Shown here piece after piece: positions 11,738 through 25,830 of a stretch of DNA of 64,000 bases. The stretch covers positions 248,001-312,000 of the forward strand of contig CM030849.1 in NCBI GenBank assembly GCA_018105865.1, read 5' to 3'. This DNA is from Metaphire vulgaris (Eukaryota > Annelida > Clitellata > Crassiclitellata > Megascolecidae). The notes under the pieces are model-generated. The model worked only from the letters and a program-made list of their open reading frames with translations. It was not told where the DNA came from and did no database searches. Position numbers and translations under genes: made by a program. Numbering within the stretch: position 1 is the stretch's first letter; each line of letters begins with the position of its first letter.

Positions 11738-12768
11738 CTACGCATTTTCTTCTTGCAGCAAGTTCACCTCTTGTAGATGGTTAAAAGCAATCACCAAATC
11801 CGCTGAAAGCTTGTCAAACACTCCTCTTAAATGCTTCTCTCCCTGGGAAGGATGCTAACATTCCATGTATAAAATCAAAGCGTAATATTAGTAAACACCC
11901 AAGATTCATCACTCTAAACACCTAAACTTCAATCTCCATCATTATAAAGAAGTTATGAAAGCTTTGTTTTGATGCATCACGGCAAAAGTCATGGCATGTG
12001 ACACACGACAGCGGAAATAGCGTCCATCACATCAGACATGATTCAAAATCAAAGAATAGATGCGAGACATGCAAGCGACATGACATCAGTCGACACCAAA
12101 AATCACCGGTCACTCTGTCACACAGAATATCAGTGGAATATCAGGAAAATGCTTCCTAATATTCGACTTGTACCTCGAATTTCATGCTGCCCAGTCTATG
12201 TATGAGGTCTGGCAGCTTCTCCTTGATCATTGCAAGCGTTATCTGCTTTTCCCGGTGCGCCATCATGTCGACCGTCTCCAGACAAAGGTCGCCAAACAGC
12301 AAAATGTTCTTAAGCATTCCAACCGTTTTGTAGAACGGACAAAACCTGACGACGCAAGAGAAACAAAACAAATTCTACATTCGACGATCGACCAATCGCC
12401 CGGCACAAAAAGAAACTCGGCAAAAACCATAAACAACAGTTAACATTCTGTGGTCACATGATAAGAAAGAATGGATCGGAAAATCTGATAATTACAAACA
12501 ATCAGAGGGACAAAGAAGAACAAGAGGAAGACAAAGAATAATATATGCAGATAGTCTGAGAACAAACAGAAAACAATGCCAATATTGGTTCTCACACAAG
12601 GCAAACCCTCCTGAACCACTTAAAATTTAAACCTTGTTATCATCATCATCATCATTATTATTATTATTATTATTATTATTTATTGGTAGTGGTTCTTACA
12701 CAGAACAGACCCTACTGAACCACTCTAAACCCAGCTGCTATTATAATTATTATTATTATTATTATTAT

Positions 12769-12827
<59 letters not shown>

Positions 12828-15246
12828 ATTGGACTGAACAGAGCAGAGTGGAAATTCATGGTGACTGATGTAGCACGCAAAGAAGAAGAAGAAGAACGAG
12901 TGTTATGTCAAATTGAAGCATTATAGGAAGGAAGTGGTTGAAAGAGAAGAGCGTAATGTGATTCTATAGACTCAAAGTGTCTCTGACCGGTCATAGGCTG
13001 CATATCCATTCTGTTGCAGGAAGTCGTCTTTGATCATCTTTGCCACTTCCAGCTTAATCTTGTCATGCTCTGCCAAAGACCCCTACACAGAGAAAAAAAC
13101 ACTCAACAGAGTTATTATCACTCACACAACAACAACAACAACCAACCAAACAAGAAAGAGGCAATTCTCAAACAATCAATGAAAAAATGACCATTCTAAC
13201 AATTATTATTATTATTATATTATTATTGTGTGTGTGTGTTTGTATGGGGGTTTTCATTTGTTAGAATTATTATTATTATAGTTCTAACAAATGAAAAACC
13301 CCATACAAACACACACACAAACACACAAATGCACACATCTTATCACTTATTAATATTTAACTTGAAATGAGTGCTTAATGTGCATTAATCATGTAATAAT
13401 GTAATAATAATAATGATAATAATGATAATAATGGTGATAATAATAATAATAATAATAATAACAATAATAATAATAATCTCATAACAGCAGAAGATGAGAG
13501 CATTTGTAACCTTTCCAACGAGCTGAACAATTTCCGAGAGATCGTCTTCCTCTTGAAGGATCTGACGACACTTTAAAACAGAAAGTCAATCAATCAATTA
13601 ATCAATCAATCAATCAGTCAACCAATCAACTTCTAAGGCGTCACTACCATAATGTCCAGGGCATCAGCTGATGGATAGACAATCAACTGTCAGTTGAATT
13701 TCAAAATCAAATCATAAACAGTTGAAATACTCAGTTAAAAAATCAAATCGCTCAAAAATTGAGCAAAAAATTCCACTCAGTTTAGAAAACAAAGTTCCAA
13801 ATCCTCTCATTTTATTAAGAATGATTTTATTCGCATTTAAAAATAAAATAAATAAATAAATAAAACAAATACTATAAAAGAAAATAAAAAACAAGTGATG
13901 TAAACAGAAGTCCATAATTATATTATATTTACATCATATAAGTGGCTACACATTTCAGCAGCAGTCTGACTAGCTTTACAACATTACGAGACAACTTACA
14001 ACTACATCGCACTGCAGTTATATCGCAAACAAACCACAATTACAAAGATATTACAAGCAGCGAATGAACACTACAGTTATTTACATTATTACAATCGGAG
14101 ACAGGGATTACACGGCGTTAGAATTACTGCAGAAGAGGACAAGCCTGTGCTCTGAGAGGGAGGAACTCGGGGTAGCTCTTGTCGTAGTACTCTTCGAGCT
14201 CTCTGTTGTATTTGCTGTAGCTCATGAGCCAGTTGATGGAGGGAAAGTGCTTGCGCTGAGCGAGCTTCTTGTCCAGTCCCCAGAAGACCTGGACGATGCT
14301 GAGCGTCGCCGAAGTGACCGGCTCAGAGAAATCGCCACCAGGGGTGACACCCTGAACAAAGACAGCAAACATAGAGTCTTAAGTGTCTAATAAACCTACC
14401 AGAGGACAAGAGGGCAAAGACCTAGAATGCACAACAAGACCATAGTGTCAAAGAAAGGCCAGAACGAAACACTATTATTACTAAAACTCAGCTCATCTGG
14501 TTTGGTACTCGAGGTCAGCTCTTAAAAATTGATCATATGTCTGTGCAGTCTGCCTTCCCCGGCCTCTCTTTCTCCTCCTCTGTCCGTGATCTTGGTATAA
14601 TTCTTGACTCTGAGTTAACCTTTATGGATCATATTAACTCACTTTGTCGCAAAGGCCAGAGAGTGATTCGACGTACACTAGACACCATCTGCTTCTACTT
14701 TGATTCATGCATTTATTTGCTCAAGGCTTGACTACTATTACTTATCTTCCATCGGTATTAAACTTATTTCGTTCAGCAGCCAGGTTTGCTGGTGTCAAAG
14801 ACACACATTAGTGATTATATGAACGTCTATTTTACACTGGCTGCCTTATCCTGCTCTGTTATTAATACTATTATTGCCACTCCATCTTACCTTAGAGCTA
14901 CTCCATCCCCTATTATTGGTCGGCCATGTCTTCGGTCCACAACCAATTCTTCTCAGTGTGCCCTCTCCATGTTCCTGACAGGTTTTGAATCAGATCATAC
15001 TGAACTACTTTAAAACGACACTGTTAATATACAGTAATTTGCTGTGGATTGATTTTCATTATTATTACATTACATTATTATTATTATTATTATTATTATT
15101 CAGTGGTTCTCAAACACATGCCAGCACCTAATGAACCACTCTAAACCTCGCTGTTATTAATACTATTATTACTATTACCATTATTGTTTTAAAGTGGTTC
15201 TCTCACACAGGGCAGATCATACTGAACCACTTTAAGCACTGTTTAG

Positions 15247-15287
<41 letters not shown>

Positions 15288-18030
15288 GTCAAATATAATA
15301 TTCATTCATCAATATTATAATTATTATTATAATTATAAAACTCAATCAGCATTCAACTGTCCACTGTCTGATTAAAGACTTCAATATTGCTCAAATGTCA
15401 TAGGCAAAATCAAAAATGCAAAATATAACAGAAGTCAGAGCGCCATCTGGAGACAGAAGTGTACGTACGCGCCAACTATCGTAACGCTGCCATCTCTCGC
15501 TGGCTTCCCGAGACACTTGACCCTCCCTGACCTCTCGTAGAACGATGCCAGTCGGGTGCCGAGATACGCCGGGTACCCGGAGTCCGCCGGCATCTCGGCG
15601 AGACGCCCCGAAATCTCCCTCAGGGCCTCTGCCCAGCGCGACGTCGAGTCCGCCATCATGGAACTGTTGTAGCCCATGTCGCGGAAGTACTCGGCAAGCG
15701 TAATACCTAAGAGATACACAAGTACACAAAGTACTCAAGTACTCAACACACACACACAAACAAGTACTTGAAACACACAGAAACAAGTACTCAGCACACA
15801 TAAAAACTAAAAACTAGTAACCAATGGAAGGACTACTATTATGTAGGTGTTTAGATATGCAAAACTATCAGCAGAGTGAAAAACACTAGAATTGAAATCA
15901 CATTTTCTTCTGTCCCCCAACATCAGTGCGTTAAATACCGATAGGATTGTCAATATAATCTGTCTCAATGTTTTTCTACAGCGCTCGAAATGCGACACCA
16001 CTGAGCCATGTCTAACGACACTATGCACAGCCTTACAAAACTCTACTCTACTCTTCACCACATAAAATGCAAACTGAGGACAAATCCTTTACACAAAGCA
16101 ACTGAAATAGGCAGAAATTGATATGTATTAGAAAATCATTTCATAGACAACACACATAAAAACAAGTATTCAGAACTAACAGAGACATACACACAGGAAA
16201 TAAAATGTTATGTAATTATTACTATTTAACGATAATTTAATCTGCAATTATTACGATGAACAAATGCTGTCTAAATTGGGGTCCAACTGACACCAAATGC
16301 CCCAAAGAGCGGGGGGAGGGGGGGGGCACAGTCCGTCTCTACCTGTGTAAATGGAGGCCTCCCGTGCTGCCACCGGCATGTTGGAAGTGTTGGCGACCAG
16401 AGCAGTTCGCTTCATGATCGTCTCCGTTCGACCTCTGACCTCCATTGTCAGCTGAAGAAAACAAACGGACAATTCAGTCGACGCAAATCACAAACAACTC
16501 TTTGAATTCGTGGATAAACCAAGTCATCGCCCACTTTTACTGCACACTTTTAAAATCTATAATAGAAAAAAACAGACACAAATGATTTACCTGTGGAAAT
16601 CAAATGATTTACTTGTGAAAATCCGAAATGATGTGCTTGTGAAAATCCCAAATGATTTACCTGTGGAAATCCCAAATACCTGTGGAAATTCTCTGAGGAC
16701 CTCTGACATTTCGTTTCCACGCTCTCCACAGCCAACGTAGATGATGACGTCACTGTTTGAATATTTGGACAACATCTGGGAGATGACGGTCTTTCCACAG
16801 CCGAACGCCCCCGGGATGGCCGTGGTTCCACCGAGGACGCAGGGGAAGAGCGAGTCGAGGACACGTTGGCCGGTCAACAGCGGAAACGTGGGGGTCAGTT
16901 TCTCTTCGAAAGGTCTTGCCTCACGCACCGGCCAAAGGTGCATGAGGGAAAGCTTCGTTACCTTGTCCTGGTACTCGATCTCCATGATCGAATCCTACAA
17001 CAGAAGATAGAAAACTGCAGCGTGGAAACAAATACACAAAAACTTTTTAAAGGCTTTGACCATAGAAATCTTAAACAGAAAAAGACTCTTGTAGAAGAAA
17101 AGAGGCAAAAAATGCACAAAATACAGAAACTAACAACAGTGGAAAATGATAGAGATTGGATAACGGCCAGTGTGTGTGGCACTTACCGACAAATGGTAGT
17201 TTCCATGAGGAGATATGTGCGTCACTTTTCCTTCAATATGCGGCGGCACCATTATCCTATCGACGACCATAGAGTTCTCAGGGACCGTTCCATAGATATC
17301 ACCACCCGAGACGTACGAACCAACCTCAAAAAACAGAATCTGTCTTTTAAATGCACACAAAATATTCCGCCATTTAAGCAAAGAATCTGCAACAGACGCA
17401 CCCAACCGACCTAGTCTGTTTCACCGACCTCATTCTGTGCCTAAACTGACCCAGATTTAAAGCTTACGTTGATGCCTTTGGTGGGAATAAATTCCCATGA
17501 CACGTCTCGAGAAATTGCCGGAATGTTGATTCCACGCGGAATGTAGATACCCTTGGAGAGCAGGTAGATGTTCTTGAGCGGCCTCTGGATGCCTACAATC
17601 CCACGTCCAATCCGTGTTCAATTACTTCCAGACATATCCCAATTACTTTTAGGATAAGTCTATGCTAACCGCTACTGCAATGAACAGGGCAATTAACAAT
17701 ACCAGATGTACGCAAAGTCTTTGGTGATACAAATAGCAAAGCAACAACAACAACAACAACAACATAGAGATGTATCAACATAGAGAGAAATTAATGTAGA
17801 GAGGGATCAACCTTCCTTAGTTTTATAGGGCATTGGTGTAATCAACTCTCATCAAAGTAACTAACTAAATTAGTAGCTAACTAAATTAATTTTAAAAAAA
17901 CAGAATTCAAAACACTTACTTACTTACACCACTTGGTTGGCATTTCACCAGTGAGGCTGGGAGGTGAAGACAATTCAATTGTCTCATATTTTATTATGCT
18001 TAAAGAAGTCAGATAAATAAGTTAATGACT

Positions 18031-18075
<45 letters not shown>

Positions 18076-19148
18076 GATGATGAAAAACAACAACAACAAT
18101 AATAATAATGACAGCATGAAACTTCCCCTTTGCTATAAATAGAGTGGACCAGTGGAAGGAGGGGTCAGTAAGTAGCTACAAAGAGTTTTGCCTCTCTACG
18201 CTAAAGATAAGAAGATTGCCCACCGTCAAATATGTCACCAAGAATTCCGGGACCCAACTCGACCGAAAGCGGTTGTCCAGTCCTCAGCACAGGATCGCCC
18301 ACCGTCACTCCGGCTGAACCAAGCAAGGCAGTCAAGCAAACAACTGAGAAAATTACTTGAATGAAAATGTGTGGGGTCCAACCTCTCTATATTTCTCCTC
18401 TTTCCAGATCTTCTCAAGCTTAGTATCAACATGCCAAAACAGAATCAAATTTCCAACTCAAAACACATTTATTTTCGCTCAGTCGTCTACGCTAAAAGAT
18501 ACACGTTTCCTCGTAGACTTGGATCGTTGCTTTGTCGCCATCGAGACGGATAATTTCGCCGACCAGTTCCGAATTACCAACTCGCACTAACTCGTACATC
18601 GCAGATCCAAGCATTTTCTCAGCAATCACAACTAGAATCAAATCGGCAATTTCGATGAGCTGTTTCGCACCAAACAACATAACTTTACATCAGTTTTACC
18701 TGCTGGAATTCTGCAATGACATACAATCTAATTCCTCAAAACAATATCACAACATCAACATAAGCACTAACCTACTTATTTACAAATGATTTGTCCAGCA
18801 GTTCCACATCATACCGTTTAAAGCAAACACTGTAATTATACATGAATTTTACACTACATTACATAAAGACTTGAAACGAACATCCAAATCAATGTATGAG
18901 TCTGCAAAACTGCGACTTAGGAATTAGGATGGGAAGAGGGTCCTTACTGGATGCAGAGCTAAGGTAGAGAGTAGGCCAATGACTGGCCGTAAAGGAGAGG
19001 AATAGATAGACGGGGCTGATTGGGAGAGGAATTTGAGGCACTTACCGGGCCCAGAAACGCCAAAAACGTAGCCAAATTTCCTTTCCTTCTCCTCATCTCT
19101 AACGAACGGCGATTGAGACCTTGAGCGATGACTCCCCGGTCTAGACAT
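11738..19148 (-). CDS. ATP6V1A: V-type proton ATPase catalytic subunit A
   Basis: Catalytic ATP-hydrolysing subunit of the V1 head of the vacuolar proton pump, which acidifies endosomes, lysosomes and Golgi. Thirteen exons: 19046-19148 (ATG at 19148), 18503-18631, 18224-18313, 17468-17592, 17187-17324, 16680-16994, 16343-16451, 15465-15706, about 14145-14351, 13511-13561, 12988-13082, 12174-12345 and 11738-11842 (stop). The total is about 627 residues; human is 617. Phases agree at every junction except the exon 9/10 edge, where no GT donor fits. A GC donor after 14145 would keep frame and length. Visible landmarks are [19 protein letters not shown], the P-loop GAFGCGKT near residue 260, [31 protein letters not shown] and [12 protein letters not shown]. 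All key ATP-site residues are present. The N-terminus (Ser/Arg-rich) differs from vertebrates. Intron 6 starts with a tandem copy array of its own splice donor, and intron 8 holds a LINE relic. Confidence 0.97.
12747..12828. repeat. (TTA)n/(TAG)n microsatellite
   Basis: Perfect ATT repeats run directly into TAG/GTA repeats in an ATP6V1A intron. Similar ATT or AAT runs occur at about 13390-13475, 15075-15105, 15249-15290, 18033-18075, 25794-25829 and 29767-29800. Confidence 0.9.
14460..15012 (+). mobile_element. LINE reverse-transcriptase relic in ATP6V1A intron 8
   Basis: Plus-strand reading gives [14 protein letters not shown] then [18 protein letters not shown], the thumb-side pattern of LINE reverse transcriptases (DLGV..D..L.F..HI). 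A degenerate C-terminal part follows ([18 protein letters not shown]). It is broken by stops and frameshifts. It is antisense to the host gene. Confidence 0.75.
16579..16692 (-). repeat. Tandem array of the exon-6 splice donor of ATP6V1A
   Basis: On the minus strand about five units of 19-24 bp follow one another. The first spans the end of exon 6 (TTTCCACAG|GTATTTGGG). Copies 2 and 5 read TTTCCACAGGTAAATCATT and keep a strong GT donor. Copies 3 and 4 read TTTTCACAAGCACATCATT and TTTTCACAAGTAAATCATT. The frame stays open through the units until a stop after about 35 residues. Confidence 0.8.
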
Positions 19149-20409
19149 ATTCTAAAGCCCTGAAAATGTCAAAATTCAACCATTTCGAACATCACAAATT
19201 ATGTAATAAATCTCAGCTCAGTGGGAAAACGAAAACGTCCATTAATGTAAAGATTCATTTATATAGCGACAATTTAAACAGTAAAAACTGAACCAAATGT
19301 CGAGTGGATGTTTTAAGCGTGTTTCCGTTTGACGACTATCAATTTAATAACATTTATTTATTCCGTCTAGTGCCCAAAATTTATGCAAATTTTCCTCAAA
19401 ATTCAAATAAAAACCTTTACTTGATGTTAAGCAATTGAAATGGGTTAACAATGACGTCTTCGTCAATAGACCATCTTGAATTTCAGTAGGTAAGTAGATC
19501 GGTGCCAAAAATAAAAACAACATTGAAATAAGTCAATTCACCATTTGCTGCATCAATAAGTCAGCGATGGCCGGTGATCTCTATCTTGGGCACTTCTTCG
19601 GTTTCCCTGAACTTCTCTTCTACTCAAAAAGTGGACCAGAGAGGGGAATCGGTAGGCAGGGACCAGAAATTTCTTCCCTCACAAATTTCACAGTGGCCTA
19701 CATCCCTGTACTTCTAGCTCTGGTTCAGTAGAGGCCTAGCTTTTTCGACTCAAATGCCAATGTCTCGAAACAAAAGCAAGTGAAAATACCAAGTGCTTTC
19801 ATCAAAATGTATTTATAGAGTCATAAACAGTAAGCCTGCAATTTCAACAGATGGTTCGGTGATATACAGTATCACCAGTTTAACAAAAGGTGCAGCCAAA
19901 AACCAGCATCACCACAGTCCTATCAAAAATAAAGCAGTTAAATGATAGGGCCTAGAAATATAGTGGTTCTCACACAGGGCAGACCTATACTGAACCACTT
20001 TAAACATTATTATTATTATTAGATGAACCATTGAGTTGCACGACTAATCCAGCAAATATCACACAGAAAAAGTTACAGAAAACGAAGTAATTGTTTCAGC
20101 AATCTATTTATATTTCAAGGAAATTCTTTATTGAAATCACCAAATTTTGCCCCTCACAAAAACACACAATTTGTTAGTACTTATATTCAAATTGTTTCAA
20201 GCAATTTAAATATGAAACCATGGAAAAATCCAATGCAACCTGTGAAAGTGTGAAAAAGCAATACATTGATTCCACAATATAACAGAATACATTCTGCCAT
20301 TGTCTCTGGCACGCAGAATACAAAAGTTTCTAAAATATGAAAGCATGCTGAAAGTCCATTGGTGCCAAAGGCAAACAAGGAGCCAGCACAGTGTCTCTTA
20401 TGGAAATGT
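19149..20409. other. Gap between ATP6V1A start and HAUS5 3' end
   Basis: Contains the presumed ATP6V1A promoter and 5' UTR just right of 19148, one dispersed hairpin repeat at about 19960-20008 with an ATT run, and AT-rich sequence. An AATAAA-like 3' signal for HAUS5 was not singled out. No other gene seen. Confidence 0.5.
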
Positions 20410-22329
20410 CTATGGTACAGAAGCAGCAGTCCGGGAATTTAGATGTCTCATCCGTGTAGCAGCGACAGTCCACTGGTCTCTCCATTGTTGTAGGCCCAAT
20501 CCATCTACGGTTATCCACGGAGTACACACCTGGGCCGGTTGCTCCCACCTGTGACAACACAAAAATCCATCCTCAGATAAATTCAAGATTAGGGTCCATC
20601 CATATAGTACAGATGCACTGAAGGGGGGGAAAGAGGGCAGATGGATTTAGGAGATGTTGCGTATGTACGGTGTGCAAACAGAGGTTGAAAATTTTTTTTG
20701 CATACGTACTATATGCATGAGCCCTTAGGCAACCAGTCAAGCATTAACTCTACAGAAGCCATGAAAGGCAAGAAAAAACATGAAGAGATATTGAATTTAA
20801 GACCATAGATTATAACATGAAGAGAAGGTTGAACAAAAGTAGTTTTATCTTGCGGACGATACCATGAAAGGACGATGTCCTTGACTTGGAGGCAGTTTGC
20901 CAGGCACTGGGTGGCGTCATTCAGTCGCTTCTGTAGCGGCGGAATCAACCGCTCGACCTGCCTAGAGTCCGACTTTCTCACGTCCTCACACAATGCTGCA
21001 ACGACAACAACAAAGAAGAAGAAATTAAAATCTTCATCTGTAGACCACGGAATCTGGACAACAAGTAAATCAACTTCTATGGCGCCGCTGTCATAGTGCC
21101 AAGGGCATCAGCCGATGGCACACCAAATCCAAATTTAATTAGAACATCGAAACAAACAAATGCAGATAAATAGCAAAAGATAAGAACATAGCAGTAAATT
21201 AACATATTAAATCAGTCTTTAAATACAATAGATCTCAAAATGCAAATTATAATTTTTGTCAAAGCACACCGTTGATTTTCAACTCCTGGCAACTGTTTGT
21301 TTCCTTTGAAGACCTGTCGTCCAATTGGAGAGAAGCTTCCATCACCTCTTCAACCAATGAAACGACATGTTGCAGGAAACATTCTGATGCCTGACACCAG
21401 ATGGCCAGAGCAGTTTTATTTTATTTTTATAAATTACCACTTTTCTTCATTCACTTCAACAAAATAATTTCATCAATTAAAAGGAAAATAAAGACATTTA
21501 CAAAACCATGAAATAAACAGCTTTAATTAATGAAAATTGTATCAGTGCCATGAGTCCTCCACATCAAAACCCTGTTAGCTGTTAAAGTAAACAAATTTTT
21601 AAAATTCAAAAACTCTTAAATAGGGATTTATCTCAAATAATAGAAATAGCAAATGAATGTACCTTAAACCGTGGATACTGGAAAACCTTCAGCATTCTCT
21701 GTATTGTCTGATGTCCAGAAACGGTCGGTTCATTCGCCAAACGATTAATGGAAAGGTTGACAACTGCAATCTTATCTCCGCTAAAAGACAGAAGCAAACC
21801 CATCAACATAAGCGTTCAACAACTGTATCACAAACAAGACAGAAAACAAGAATCCGAAATTCCTCAGTTAAAAGCTACTCTCAGAATAAAGAAACAAATC
21901 ACTTAGGGACCATCCATATAGTACGTACACACCGAAGGGGGAGGGGTTGGATTTAGGAGATCTTGTGTACGTATGGTGTACAAAAAACCATTGGAGGGGG
22001 TTGGAAATATGCCTTTTTTTGCATACGTTCTATATGGATGAGCCCTCATAGCAACTGGATGCATCTCATACTTCTCGAGTGATGTCAGCAGCAGATACGG
22101 AAGCTTGAGACGCGCGAACGCCCCGATCTCTTTCGAAACGCAGTTGTGCAGCTGCAGCGACATCTGGTTCACGTCCACATTCTGCGGTCCAGACATCCGC
22201 TGTGTGTACTTCAGCAACTGCACGACAGTTTAAACAGAGACCCAGCAAGCGGCTCAAATACAGGAAGAGGTTATGAATATGCATAAACCAAAAGAACTCT
22301 TCATGAATATTTATGAGTGAATAGTGTAT

Positions 22330-22371
<42 letters not shown>

Positions 22372-25300
22372 GTGATAATCATAACAATAACAATAATAGT
22401 AATACACTTTTATGGTACAGGTATTGATAGTTAGAGATAGCAATTAAGTACATTGAAATTTACAAATACTATCAATGCATAACAATGAACATTAAAGATA
22501 ACTCAATGTGACAAGCAATGAACATCTAACTATAGTATAATCGTTAAATAATAAGAATAATGTGAAAAAAAACTAATAAAAAAATAAAAATAGCTGCATG
22601 AGCAAGAATTCCCAGAAAAGACCGATCCAACCTCCGTCTGATCCATTTTTGCAGCTTGATTCTGGAGTCCATGTTCTGTTTGATGAGATCTCGAATCAGA
22701 TTCTGTTTGCCGTCCTGCAAGAATAAAATCAACATCAACTAAACTGACAGCAAAAACTGTAGGGCCTAAAAATAAGCCCTTTTTTGCATACGTAATATAT
22801 GGATGGGCCCTCAGGTGTTGAGCACAAAAGACCAGTGTAAGCAGCAGTGGACCTCCTCAGAAGTCAGTCTCGGCTGAAACAAAGCGACTGACCGCAATGC
22901 GCTTGAAGTTCTGGATCTTCTGATGTTTGGCAAAGAGAATCTTCTTCTTCGTAGACAGTTGACTAACATCTTCCTTCAATTCGCCAGAAATCTCGGTCAA
23001 CAATTTCAGCAGAGAATTTGACGTAAAAAGTGCCATCTCTGTCTGGTAGAGACCCCTAAACAAACACATATTGTCGTAAAATAATCAAAACTGATTGCCA
23101 TCTATCTTCTTGTAACCACGCAAATTCTCACAACCTGTCTCTTGCAACCCAATTACAATCCAAGCTGGAAAAAGCCAAAGAAAACAATATTTTGAGTTCA
23201 TTGCCCGATTAAATGAATTCCAATTTAATTCCAGTCGAAAGACTTACTTTGCCAGTTCCAATGCACCTGGATTGCCACGGTGGTTTTCCGCGAGCATTCT
23301 GCCGGATTTCTCCGACAGCCGGACCGATGTCTGCTGCATTTTCCACGCTCTGTTCAACGACTTCTCAGTGGTTATGAATCGCGCGAACGTTGCTTCTTGA
23401 TTCTCCTTTTTAAAAGAATAAACACAAACAATTCAAGAAAGACAAATAAGCTAAGAGGACAAACTGACCTTAACATCACATGCAAACAATTAACCAACAG
23501 TAAATCCCAAATAAAACCACAAATGCCTACAAGGCACTGCACGCGCACATTTACAGACTGAAATTTGAAAAGTGCCTCTTTAATAAAAATTCTTGTCAAC
23601 ATATGACATTTAAAAAAATGTACTCTGCATTCATTAATGCATTGATGTTGCTGCCTCTCGATAGTCTCTAGGAACGGATACAGGTACGGGTCCTTGTACC
23701 CGTACCCGCGGGTACAGAAGTCTTTGCATGGGTACGGTAGGCATTTTGCTGTACCCACACATCTCTACTATGCAGACAACATCAAAAGTCAAAGTACAAC
23801 ATCTAAAACAATATCCAGTACACAGCACAGGTAAACAAATATACGTAACTAAGTTCATACAATTTGAATGTAAAAATTCAAAACATGCTGCATGTAAAAA
23901 TCATGCAAATAGCCTCATCATTAAGTAGAGTCAAACCCAGATAAGAGACTGCTGTTGATATTAATTAAAAGGAGTTGGATTAATATTCAATTTATAGCAA
24001 TTGAGTTTATAAATGCCATGATGCTACGAGATGTGACATTAAGCAGGTTACACTGTAGGACACATATCAATGCATCAGAATGTACAATGGAGAAAGATGC
24101 TTATGCTTTTACAGCGATCAAAATGAACAATCGTTAAGTGCAGAGGAACAATTAGGGGGCGATCAACTTGCCCAAAGTCACCACACAGCGGCTGGAGTCG
24201 GATTAGAACCTGCTACCTTCTGGTTGCGTGTCAACAATCCACAATGCCCCAAAAAGCGGCCAAATGGATAACTAACAATAAGAGAGACCACAAGATGGGG
24301 GAAAGAAGAGACCATTTCTCATAAAAAGAGTTACAACCTCAAGAAGTTGACGAACTGTCAGCAAGACGCTCGGCTGAAGTGAAACATCGGACAATTGGCC
24401 TCCGGACTGATGTTTGAATCTAAAACCAAATCGCATTTAACCCCTTAACTGGGGACCCCGGATATATCCGTCCATTTTACATTGAGTTACAGTTAAATAC
24501 ACGGTTAACAAACAGGACGTTTTACAGATCATCGAAACAAATGCACAATGTTTGAGTTGTGTTGAAGTTATGTGGTTAGAAGGAGGCAGAAGAAGGTAAA
24601 CGTGCGACACATTTACAGGTTCCAAGTACAGAGGACATCACAAAATTGTCTAAATCTCTGTAGCACAGAGCCCTGTGGGCCGACTCCCTCTGGGCGTGCA
24701 ATTCAGCCGCACAGCAGAGCAAAATAGGCGCCTACCGCAGTTTCTCAGCATCCTTTCTGATGTCTATGGCTGCGGTCGCTCCGACCAGAGCTTCTACGGT
24801 GTCGCCGGTGTAGTCGCAGATGGCGGCCATTACTTGGCTGGACGTGTAACTGTTGAGAACGCCATCAACTCTCTGCCAAAGATCATTCCGACTTCTCTCG
24901 CTGAATTAAGAACGCACTTCAGTCATCAAACGTTTTGTAAACCAAGACACAACAATTTAACAACAGACCAAAACCTATATTCTTGTAATTAACGGACAAA
25001 TCTAAAGCACAACTCTTCTCACTGCATCACTCCATACCATAGATTTAATATTATACACTAGATGCCATATATCTATGCCAAAGACAGCCAAAAATCCCTC
25101 ATTTGGTACAATGTTGTCATGGTAACCATTGTCTATATATATATATATACGGCGTATATAAATGTAATTGAAACACACCATGACAACTATTTTACTAAAA
25201 TTGTGGAAACATGGCATCATTTTCTAATACCATAGACTCTGTCTTGTGATATTTAAGTCTATGTTCTGTGCAGAGCACAACTGGAGTTTACCACTACAGA

Positions 25301-25789
25301 AATTAAAAGAGAATGCATTGAAGTTATACAACATTCAGGGTCAACACAATTACATTACATTTACCACTGCAATAGGCTGCTTACTGAATATGGTTGCAAA
25401 TAACAAGGCAACAGGACTACATGGCAACAGGTTTATATGATAATCAACATGGCAACATGCTTACATGGCAACATATTTATATAGCAATAGGTCTACTTGG
25501 TAACATGTTTACATAGCAATTAACATGGCAGAGTGCCACAATGGCTGTGGCAACACTGCAGTTAGATAATGAACACCGTAGGTTCTCGTCACGCTGTTTC
25601 TCAAATGCAGAGACTGAGAACATTTTTTCAGAAAGGTTTCTGACTAAGTGTGCACTTACAGTTCCTGACTGTTGGAGTCCGAAAGTGAACCCTGAAGAGA
25701 ACGACCAAGAAATGAAGCGATCAGTGAACAGCACTCTCTCACATCTCTCTGTAAAATAAAACACAGGTGAAAAGACAGTTGCAGTAAAA

Positions 25790-25830
<41 letters not shown>

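Noticed and set aside
16866..17414. 182-codon plus-strand ORF
   Set aside because: Antisense to ATP6V1A exons 5-6. It is a shadow of the real coding strand.
20330..20560. 76-codon Cys-rich minus-strand ORF
   Set aside because: It covers the last HAUS5 exon in the wrong frame. The in-phase reading gives the WWEQPAQV ending of HAUS5.
22066..22443. ORF with a run of His codons
   Set aside because: The His run is a translated GAT/ATC microsatellite. The true HAUS5 exon there uses a different frame.
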